DNA of 5,128 nucleotides from Treponema sp. (GTDB taxonomy: Bacteria > Spirochaetota > Spirochaetia > Treponematales > Breznakiellaceae). The notes under the pieces were generated by a model. That model ran no database searches and was not told where the DNA came from. It saw nothing but the letters and a program-made list of their open reading frames with translations. Shown piece by piece: positions 1 through 5,128 of this stretch. The stretch is taken from positions 1-5,128 of the forward strand of contig JAIRTS010000089.1 in assembly GCA_031254795.1 (NCBI GenBank). Direction: 5' to 3'. The position numbers and the translations under genes are program-made. The first letter of the stretch is position 1. Each line of letters begins with the position of its first letter.

Positions 1-709
1 CCGTAATTATTGTTCTTCTCCAGGGAATATCCATTGAAACGCCTGTAGTATTTTTATAGTACAGCGGCTCTCCTAACGTGTACGCAAAATCATGATCAAA
101 ATTGAAATTCCAATGAAACTCCATGAATTTAAACGGTGTGTCAGAATCAATGCTGAACGTTATGGAACCTTCATCCCACGGTTGCTCTATGCCTTTGCCG
201 CCCTTCCAGTGATCCTCGTCAAGCGTGTAGCCGATATTCAAACGCAATGGAGACATGGTGCCGAGAAAATTGTAGTCCCTAATTTTCAACTCCAGATCAA
301 GCCCCCCGCTGGTGCTGTACTTTGGCTCAGGCAATGCGATAATATTCATTGTGTCAACAATTTCCACCACAAGATGCACCGGAATTTCGCCGCTCTCTTC
401 TGGCTCTCCCATGGTGTAGGCGATACGCGCGGATTCCACCACCCGTGTATTCAAAAGGATTTGTTCTTTGTTCCTGATATAGGTATCCAGCTTGGTTTTG
501 CCTGCGATTCTTTCCCCTTCATTGATTTCCGCGATGTGGGAGGCGGCCCACGCCCTAGTGCGCCCCGTTATCTGATACACCACGCCGCTGATATAAAAAA
601 CCGTCTGCTCCTCATCCGCGCCAGGCTGCGTCGCGCCTTCCTCTTCCTGAGCGTACAGCGGCGTTATCAGAAGGAAGGGTAAAAGACATAAAAAAAACAC
701 TCTTTTCAT
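1..709 (-). CDS. Outer-membrane protein with POTRA-like domain and Omp85-like barrel start (3' partial)
   Basis: Opposite the plus-strand open frames, the minus strand is open from the ATG at 709 to the window edge, giving 236 residues with no stop. Residues 1-20 form a signal peptide: KR, a hydrophobic core, and LYA before Gln21, a signal peptidase I type site. After an acidic linker, residues 37-126 look like one POTRA domain: a first strand FYISGVVYQI, a helical stretch ending in NTRVVESARIAY, and a last strand VHLVVEIVDT. From 130 on, alternating strands such as GGLDLELKIRDYNFLGT and LRLNIGYTL suggest the first strands of a beta barrel. The DYNFLGT turn recalls the D-x-NFLGTG turn of Omp85 proteins (BamA, TamA, two-partner secretion transporters). 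It probably sits in the outer membrane and exports or inserts proteins, but which branch it belongs to cannot be told without the C-terminus. It overlaps the aroB stop by 4 bp. Confidence 0.72.
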   Translation of the reverse strand, partial: MKRVFFLCLLPFLLITPLYAQEEEGATQPGADEEQTVFYISGVVYQITGRTRAWAASHIAEINEGERIAGKTKLDTYIRNKEQILLNTRVVESARIAYTMGEPEESGEIPVHLVVEIVDTMNIIALPEPKYSTSGGLDLELKIRDYNFLGTMSPLRLNIGYTLDEDHWKGGKGIEQPWDEGSITFSIDSDTPFKFMEFHWNFNFDHDFAYTLGEPLYYKNTTGVSMDIPWRRTIIT

Positions 710-1854
710 GTGGCTCCTCCATTTATAATATGAATTATTCTTTCTCTCTCCGTTTTCTCATTTTTTTCTATAAAAACGGCGCCGCAACCTCGCCGTTCCG
801 GTACAATAAACGTGAGTTTGCCCGCCTTTTTCTTCTTGTCATTAAACAGAGCGTCCATGAAACGCCCCGTGTCTTTCATGTTGGGGTGCGGCGCCCGTGT
901 CTCATAACCGAATGAGTCCAAAAGTCGCATGATTTTTTCAGCGCGGCCGGCGCTGGTCACGCCAAGCGATTGCCCCAGCTCGCAGGCGCGCGCTATTCCC
1001 CATGCCACGGCTTCCCCGTGAGTGAGGAGGCCAAGTCCGGCTGACGCTTCCAAGGCATGCCCAAAGGTGTGGCCAAGGTTCAAAAGCCTGCGCCGGGTTC
1101 CCGTCTCCTCCGGATCTTCTTCAACGACGCGCCCCTTTATTTCAACGGATCTTGCTATGCACGCGAGCAATTCGCCTCGCAGAAAATTGTCTTGCAACAG
1201 GTTCGCCGGAAAATCCGGCGAGGAGAATGCGTCTGAAAGACGCCCTACGCGGTCGAGGAACCCATCGTCAGCATCCAAAACGGCGGTTTTTAAAAGCTCG
1301 GCGAATCCAGATTTCCATTCCCGTCCGGGCAATGTTGACAAACTTTCCAGAGACATGATGATGAGCGGGCTTGGATAAAAGGTTCCGATACAATTTTTTA
1401 TGCCGAAAAGGTCAAAGCCGGTTTTGCCGCCCACGGCGGCGTCAACCATGCCAAGCAATGTGGTGGGTACGAGCGCGAGTTTCGCGCCTCGCATGTACAC
1501 CGACGCCACGAACGCCGTCATGTCAGTTATTACGCCGCCTCCTACGCCTATGAAAACACCGTCCCTTCCGAGTCCCGCGTCTATTGCGGCTTTAAGGATT
1601 TTTTCGGCATTCGCCCAATTTTTGGCGCTTTCCCCGTCCGGCAGCGCGCATATTCCACAGGGCTGAGCCATAGCTTGAGCGCCTTGCGTCTGTCCGGAGG
1701 CGACAATTTTAGCGGCGATACCGGCGGTGTTCTCGTCGCAAACAAGCAACCGCGCGCCCCCGGCAATATCGCCAATTATAGCGTGAATGTCACCAATCGC
1801 TTCTCCTATATAGATAGTTGACGCAACGCCGCTAAAGGTGAAGGTTAAATTCAT
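706..1854 (-). CDS. aroB: 3-dehydroquinate synthase
   Basis: AroB is a cytoplasmic NAD- and divalent-metal-dependent enzyme that converts DAHP to 3-dehydroquinate, the second step of the shikimate route to aromatic amino acids. The 382-residue product has every family block: GVGGGVITD at 103-111 (NAD-binding loop, Asp111), VPTTLLGMVDAAVGGKTG at 129-146 (Lys144), KNCIGTFYPSPLI at 153-165, LPGREWKSGFAELLK at 175-189, LNLGHTFGHALE at 258-269 and HGEAVAWGI at 279-287. The metal ligands are expected to be Glu186, His262 and His279. Length is near the usual 350-380, with a charged C-terminal extension of roughly 20 residues. The ATG at 1854 has no Shine-Dalgarno sequence but fits the family N-terminus, and there is no later Met before residue 62. 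The TGA stop overlaps the next ATG (ATGA), so aroB is co-transcribed with the outer-membrane protein gene. Confidence 0.97.
   Translation of the reverse strand: MNLTFTFSGVASTIYIGEAIGDIHAIIGDIAGGARLLVCDENTAGIAAKIVASGQTQGAQAMAQPCGICALPDGESAKNWANAEKILKAAIDAGLGRDGVFIGVGGGVITDMTAFVASVYMRGAKLALVPTTLLGMVDAAVGGKTGFDLFGIKNCIGTFYPSPLIIMSLESLSTLPGREWKSGFAELLKTAVLDADDGFLDRVGRLSDAFSSPDFPANLLQDNFLRGELLACIARSVEIKGRVVEEDPEETGTRRRLLNLGHTFGHALEASAGLGLLTHGEAVAWGIARACELGQSLGVTSAGRAEKIMRLLDSFGYETRAPHPNMKDTGRFMDALFNDKKKKAGKLTFIVPERRGCGAVFIEKNEKTERERIIHIINGGAT
714..720 (-). promoter_or_regulatory. Strong ribosome binding site inside the end of aroB
   Basis: GGAGGAG on the minus strand is a near-perfect Shine-Dalgarno sequence. 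It lies four bases (six from the GGAGG core) before the ATG at 709 and is read in the aroB frame as its penultimate glycines. It supports the start of the downstream gene and its coupling to aroB. Confidence 0.8.
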
Positions 1855-1872
1855 ACATTATACAATATAGCA
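1855..1872 (-). promoter_or_regulatory. Candidate extended -10 promoter of aroB, nearly leaderless
   Basis: The DNA turns AT-rich just before aroB. On the minus strand TGCTATATT (1872-1864) is an extended -10 element ending nine bases before the ATG at 1854. A second TATAAT at 1862-1857 is too close to the ATG to give a transcript containing it. No convincing -35 hexamer stands 16-18 bases upstream of either. Initiation 6-8 bases after TATATT would leave a 5' leader of only a few bases. This fits the lack of any Shine-Dalgarno sequence before aroB. Confidence 0.35.
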
Positions 1873-1904
1873 CATTTTAAGATGGAATGCTAGGGAAAAT
1901 TGAG

Positions 1905-1979
1905 TTAAAGGGCGGCTCTGATCGCGCCTATGGCGCCGGCATAGGCAAGTGGCGTTTGTTTTCTCTCAAGACGCCAGTC
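1905..1979 (-). other. Open in-frame tail after the TGA of the FAD subunit gene
   Basis: Directly after the TGA at 1982-1980 the frame continues as DWRLERKQTPLA followed by YAGAIGAIRAAL, then TAA at 1907-1905. The Gly/Ala-rich end resembles the C-terminal GAIGAA-type motif of actin-fold ATPases and sugar kinases (BadF/HgdC or FGGY type), so it may be the remnant of a deleted gene. It could also be a former C-terminus cut off by TGG-to-TGA, or chance. A 6-bp inverted repeat (TGGCGT at 1976-1971, ACGCCA at 1955-1950, 15-base loop) and a 5-bp hairpin with a 3-base loop (1936-1924) lie inside it. Neither has a following T-run, so I do not call a terminator. Confidence 0.3.
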
Positions 1980-2819
1980 TCACGCCACCAGCGCATCCAG
2001 ACTTGATGTAATAAACTTGAGCAGACTAGCCTTGAAAAAGAAGTCTTGATTCCCAATGCCTTCAAAATAGGCGTTCCAGCGTTCGGCAAAACCTGCCGCG
2101 TCTTTCTTGTCAAGCGGCAGCCGTTTCCCTACAAGGAGGCTCTCGCTGTTTTTATCGCGCAAAACCACATCGCCCGCAAATACGACGCGCAAGCCGGTGA
2201 GCGTATTCTTCTCGCTGCGGACCAAGAAAACCGCTCCGCCGGCGAATTCCCCAGTCTCCTGGCGTTTGAATTTTTTATATACGGAATAGTCCCACGGCTC
2301 AAGGGGAATGCGGATGCGGGTAAGCAGTTCCTGTTCGTTCAGGGCAAGGGATTTTGAGAGGGAAGAGAAACGGGAAGCGGCGATCCAGCGGGCGGAAGTG
2401 GCGCAACGGAGTTCGTAGAGCGCGTCAAGCCCGATTAAAGGCGCGGAAGCGTCGAGCCTTCTCGCCTTATAACAGAGATTGCCGCCTATAGTCGCAATGT
2501 TGCGGACTTGGGCGCCCGCAATGAGTTCAAGACAACGGATAAACACCTCTGGCACGGCTTTTCCCAAGCGGAGTATCTCGTTCAACGTAACCATCGCCCC
2601 CAGTTCAAGGTAACGTTCCGTGCGGGTAATGCGCCGCAGATCCACAAGTTTGTCAAGGCACAGGATATTGCGCGGCAGGTGTGGAAGGTGCCTTCCCTGA
2701 CGCCGCATAATTTCAGTGCCGCCTGCAAAAGGCGTCGCGTCCGGGTATTTGCTCCACGCGGAAAAAAGTTCTCCGAAACTGGCCGGGGAAAACACCTGGT
2801 TGTTAAGCGAAACGTCCAT
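1980..2819 (-). CDS. FAD-binding subunit of the molybdenum hydroxylase (CoxM/XdhB type)
   Basis: This medium subunit binds FAD and hands electrons from the Fe-S subunit to the final acceptor. I start it at the ATG at 2819, giving 279 residues, preceded by a weak GAAGA at 2828-2824. An in-frame TTG at 2846 would add nine residues and overlap the Fe-S gene further. The N-terminal FAD domain (FAD_binding_5 type, about 1-175) shows FAGGTEIM at 31-38 and QVRNIATIGGN at 104-114, the two flavin-contacting loops, followed by the DASAPLIGLDAL stretch typical of the family. The C-terminal domain (CO_deh_flav_C type, about 178-279) begins near YKKFKRQETGEFAGGAVF. Length matches the roughly 280-290 of relatives. 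No 4Fe-4S insertion is seen. The gene is last in the hydroxylase operon and overlaps the Fe-S gene by 17 bp. After its TGA the same frame stays open for 24 codons to a TAA at 1905. Confidence 0.94.
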   Translation of the reverse strand: MDVSLNNQVFSPASFGELFSAWSKYPDATPFAGGTEIMRRQGRHLPHLPRNILCLDKLVDLRRITRTERYLELGAMVTLNEILRLGKAVPEVFIRCLELIAGAQVRNIATIGGNLCYKARRLDASAPLIGLDALYELRCATSARWIAASRFSSLSKSLALNEQELLTRIRIPLEPWDYSVYKKFKRQETGEFAGGAVFLVRSEKNTLTGLRVVFAGDVVLRDKNSESLLVGKRLPLDKKDAAGFAERWNAYFEGIGNQDFFFKASLLKFITSSLDALVA

Positions 2820-3288
2820 AGAGTCTTCTTTGCCGTATATCGGCAATTACCGACACCGCGTTTATGAGCGATTCGGGTTCAGTGCACCGGCATTTCAAGC
2901 CCTGAAATCCAAGCAAAATTTCCCTGCGCGAGGGTCTGGGAGTTTTCGAGAGCAACATCTCAACCGCCAGAATTTTGCCGGTTTCGCAGTGTCCGCAGGT
3001 TTCCACCCCGGCTTGAGAAAATCCCGTGATGATGTTCTCGTATTCGTTATTTTGCGAGAACCCTTCTATGGTGATGACTTCGCTTCCGTGCGCGTGGAAC
3101 GCGGGTATCAGGCACGATTTGACAACTTCCCCGTTAAAAATAATCGAGCAGGCGCCGCACCTTCCGCAGAGGCAACCAGCTTTCACGCCCATGAGCGAAA
3201 AGTCTCTGCGCAAAATGTCGATGAGCCTGATGTTCGCGTCAGCGCGGATGGAGACATCTTCGCCATTCAAAATGAAGCCTATGGTCAC
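2803..3288 (-). CDS. [2Fe-2S] iron-sulfur subunit of the molybdenum hydroxylase
   Basis: This small subunit carries two [2Fe-2S] clusters that pass electrons from the Mo centre to FAD. I choose the GTG at 3288, giving 161 residues. It makes a 4-bp GTGA overlap with the large-subunit stop, has GAGAGG at 3300-3295 six bases upstream, and yields the family-like start MTIGFILNGEDV. A TTG at 3315 would add nine residues but lacks support. The N-terminal plant-ferredoxin-type domain holds Cys39, Cys44, Cys47 and Cys59 in the C-x4-C-x2-C-x11-C pattern. The C-terminal helical domain holds Cys98, Cys101, Cys133 and Cys135 (CGHC and CRC). All eight cluster ligands are present and the length is typical. 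Oddities: Thr97 replaces the Gln that normally precedes the CGxC, and CRCTEP replaces CRCTGY. The end overlaps the FAD subunit gene by 17 bp. Confidence 0.95.
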   Translation of the reverse strand: MTIGFILNGEDVSIRADANIRLIDILRRDFSLMGVKAGCLCGRCGACSIIFNGEVVKSCLIPAFHAHGSEVITIEGFSQNNEYENIITGFSQAGVETCGHCETGKILAVEMLLSKTPRPSRREILLGFQGLKCRCTEPESLINAVSVIADIRQRRLYGRFA

Positions 3289-5128
3289 GTTTCGCCTCTC
3301 TTGACGGCAGCCCAAATGTCTTCCGCGCGCAACGGGATTTTCTCAAACACATGATCCAGAGACTGAGAAACAGCCTGCGCGTACGCCGCCGGAATCGTGC
3401 AGAAAGGAAGTTCTCCTATGCCTTTGGGTTCGCTCGTTTTCTCCGCGTTTTCCAAAAAACGCGCTTCTATAGGCGGTAAATCCATGGGAGAAGGGATGTC
3501 GTAGTTGTAAATAAATTCATCGATGATTTTGCCGTCTATGTATGCGAGCTTTTCCCGTGAAGCCCAACCGAGCGCGTGAATTGCGGACACAGTGACGGCT
3601 CTGCGTGCGTGTTGTTCCGATAAGATGCGGCCTCCATCAATACAGAGCCAAATCCCCCGTATTTTGGGGATATATGTCGCCGGTTCCATCTCAATTTCCA
3701 CTACGGCCGCGCCCCAGCTTATGGGTGAGAAGGCGTTCTTATCAACCTGGGACGTACGAACAGGTCGTTCGCTCTCACTCCACGCGGGGACATTGGATGG
3801 CTTGACGCTACGGCTTATAACAAGCGGAAGCGTCGCGTGGTGTCGCTCTTTTTTGAGCGCAAGGCAACAACGCGTGACAAGCCGTGTTATGACAGCGCTC
3901 GTTCGGGAAGCGCTTGAAGGCCCCGAATCGGGCGCGGCGCCGGCGCTTTCGGTGCTCACAGTCACGGAATTTTCATCTAAAGCCAGTATCTTTGAGGCGA
4001 TAAGCCGTATAATCCGCTCCCACGACCCGTTTGACGGCGACGTGGAGGCGCGAATTTCCAGCGCGTCGCCTTCTTTGAGGGTCACTTCGACCGTATAGTT
4101 TCCCTTGTCCGCTTCTGAAGCGTGAAGAAAACCGCTTCCCTGGTATGCCGTAGCCACGCCTATGCCCCGGAACGGCGTGGCGTTGTTTTCCCGTACGCGC
4201 TGTCTTAACAGTTCATAGGACGCCCATTTCCGCTTATAATCGCTCATCGCCTCAACCGTTTCCAAGACCATATTCATATTGTCAGGATCCTGAATAGGAA
4301 CGCCGATGGCGAGACTCTTGCCCTCTCTTAGAAACCGCTGTTTGCGCCATTCGGAGGGGTCCATGCGAAGCGCGTCCGCCACACGGGAAGCGTGGCGTTC
4401 CGCGGCAAAAAAGCCCTGGGCTAAACCGAAGCCTGAAAAAGGCCCCTGCGCCGGCACATTGGTTTGCACGCACTTGGCCTTCATTGAAATAAACGGCGTT
4501 TGATAAAACCCCAACGCGCCGAGACAGGTGGCGTCCAGAATTTCATCCGTAAAAACGCCCGCCGCGCCCAAGTCGGCGACCAGGGATATATCATTTCCCA
4601 AAAGATCGCCCTTTTCGTCCAGACTGCTGTTTATTTTGATTTCCGAAGCGTTCCGCTTGGGCGAAAAACGAAAATCTTCTTCGCGGGTAAGGCAGAGACG
4701 CGCCGGCCTGCCGGCGACGAATGCCGCAAGCGCCGCGTGGCAACTTATCAAAGACGGATACCAGAGCTTTCCGTCAAGGTGCATGCCGGCGTTGTAGAGG
4801 ACAACCGTAATCATCTCAAGCGGAATTTTCAACGTCTTGCTCACCGAACGTTTGACATGAAACGCCCATTGCGTCGCGGTATGGATAGTGATTTTGCCTT
4901 GCGAATCAAATTCCGCGACTGCGGCGTGGGGTTCCGCGTACCAATGCTCCTGGACGCCAGTTCTGTACACGCCCTGTACGGTTGTTTTAACCTTATCCAC
5001 TTCAAACGGGGCGCCCATGTTGATGGTTCTTTCCGCAAGCGTGGCGCCGTCAAAAACGCCGGCGCCGCTGTTCGTAGAAAGGTTTGAAAATACAGGCGCT
5101 TCTTCTTCACAGACGATTTCGCATTGGG
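3285..5128 (-). CDS. Molybdopterin-binding large subunit of a xanthine dehydrogenase/aldehyde oxidase-family hydroxylase (5' partial)
   Basis: This is the catalytic Mo subunit of a three-subunit molybdenum hydroxylase, likely cytoplasmic, adding water-derived oxygen to an N-heterocycle or aldehyde. The frame is open to the window edge, giving 613 residues. An ATG at 5018 is internal, because the family's conserved region runs upstream of it with no stop. Family members are roughly 750 residues, so about 140 N-terminal residues, including the usual hammerhead domain, lie outside. Visible landmarks, numbered from the first residue in the window, are VQEHWYAEPH (58-67, the Q-x-H-x-Y-x-EP signature), TREEDF (147-152), GPFSGFG (228-234), PDSGP (399-403) and KGIGE (568-572) with the catalytic Glu at 572. 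Oddities: the usual GGGFGGKE loop reads GMHLDGKL (114-121), and GAFRGFG has Ser231 instead of Arg. The TGA stop overlaps the GTG start of the Fe-S gene. Family assignment is firm; the substrate is not known. Confidence 0.93.
   Translation of the reverse strand, partial: QCEIVCEEEAPVFSNLSTNSGAGVFDGATLAERTINMGAPFEVDKVKTTVQGVYRTGVQEHWYAEPHAAVAEFDSQGKITIHTATQWAFHVKRSVSKTLKIPLEMITVVLYNAGMHLDGKLWYPSLISCHAALAAFVAGRPARLCLTREEDFRFSPKRNASEIKINSSLDEKGDLLGNDISLVADLGAAGVFTDEILDATCLGALGFYQTPFISMKAKCVQTNVPAQGPFSGFGLAQGFFAAERHASRVADALRMDPSEWRKQRFLREGKSLAIGVPIQDPDNMNMVLETVEAMSDYKRKWASYELLRQRVRENNATPFRGIGVATAYQGSGFLHASEADKGNYTVEVTLKEGDALEIRASTSPSNGSWERIIRLIASKILALDENSVTVSTESAGAAPDSGPSSASRTSAVITRLVTRCCLALKKERHHATLPLVISRSVKPSNVPAWSESERPVRTSQVDKNAFSPISWGAAVVEIEMEPATYIPKIRGIWLCIDGGRILSEQHARRAVTVSAIHALGWASREKLAYIDGKIIDEFIYNYDIPSPMDLPPIEARFLENAEKTSEPKGIGELPFCTIPAAYAQAVSQSLDHVFEKIPLRAEDIWAAVKRGET
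3295..3300 (-). promoter_or_regulatory. Ribosome binding site deciding the GTG start of the Fe-S subunit
   Basis: GAGAGG on the minus strand lies six bases before the GTG at 3288, inside the last codons of the large-subunit gene. Together with the GTGA stop/start overlap it favours this start over the upstream TTG at 3315. It suggests that ribosomes finishing the large subunit reinitiate here. Confidence 0.6.

Noticed and set aside
92..682. A 196-codon plus-strand open frame starting MIKIEIPMKL
   Set aside because: It lies opposite the minus-strand signal-peptide/POTRA-like gene, which has a strong ribosome binding site, a coupled start and a sensible protein architecture. The plus-strand product shows no recognisable domain.
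1924..1936. Small hairpin (GCGCC, 3-base loop, GGCGC) as an intrinsic terminator of the hydroxylase operon
   Set aside because: The stem is only 5 bp and is followed by mixed sequence, with no T-run directly after it. Termination here is possible but not supported.
1928..2113. A 61-codon minus-strand frame overlapping the 3' end of the FAD gene
   Set aside because: It is out of frame with the FAD subunit, whose C-terminal domain explains the region, and it has no ribosome binding site or known motif.
2716..3354. A 212-codon plus-strand open frame spanning the Fe-S/FAD gene junction
   Set aside because: It is antisense to two genes with clear cluster and flavin motifs and has no recognisable family motif. 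It is a shadow frame caused by biased codon use.
5042..5076. GC-rich inverted repeat of GGCGCC units
   Set aside because: It lies inside the conserved large-subunit coding frame and is explained by Gly/Ala/Asp codons (SGAGVFDGAT). There is no adjacent T-run or promoter.
4500..5087. A 195-codon plus-strand open frame
   Set aside because: It is antisense to the molybdopterin-binding subunit, whose VQEHWYAEPH and TREEDF motifs fix the coding strand.
1..5128. CRISPR array, tRNA/rRNA, insertion sequence or novel defence system
   Set aside because: Reading both strands showed no regular direct repeats, cloverleaf sequences, transposase or integrase motifs, or terminal inverted repeats. The genes are metabolic and envelope genes in dense operons.

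Overview
The window reads as chromosomal DNA of a Gram-negative (diderm) anaerobe. My best guess is a spirochaete of the Treponema/termite-gut type. This rests on remembered family resemblance of the outer-membrane protein and the molybdenum hydroxylase, not on any search. The standard genetic code appears to be used, because TGA terminates four conserved genes at the expected family lengths. All recognisable genes lie on the minus strand and are read from high to low coordinates. The window cuts the first and last genes.

Region 5128-1980 holds a three-gene operon for a molybdenum hydroxylase of the xanthine dehydrogenase/aldehyde oxidase family. The order is the molybdopterin-binding large subunit (5' end outside the window), then the [2Fe-2S] subunit, then the FAD subunit. 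The genes overlap by 4 bp (GTGA) and 17 bp, so translation is probably coupled and the subunits made together. Electrons would pass from substrate at Mo, through two [2Fe-2S] clusters, to FAD. Read by eye, the complex is divergent: the large subunit lacks the GGGFGGKE loop and the arginine of GAFRGFG but keeps the C-terminal catalytic Glu. The Fe-S subunit has Thr where Gln normally precedes the second cluster. The substrate is therefore probably not a purine bound in the xanthine dehydrogenase manner.

Region 1979-1855 is a 125-bp gap. After the FAD gene's TGA the same frame stays open for 24 codons to a TAA, with a tail that looks protein-like. Next to aroB the DNA becomes AT-rich and carries an extended -10 promoter so close to the ATG that the transcript would be almost leaderless.

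Region 1854-1 holds aroB (3-dehydroquinate synthase, complete, all key motifs present). It overlaps by ATGA a gene for a secreted outer-membrane protein with one POTRA-like domain and the start of an Omp85-like barrel, cut by the window edge. The last codons of aroB carry the strong ribosome binding site for that gene. No tRNA, rRNA, CRISPR, insertion sequence or integrase was seen.
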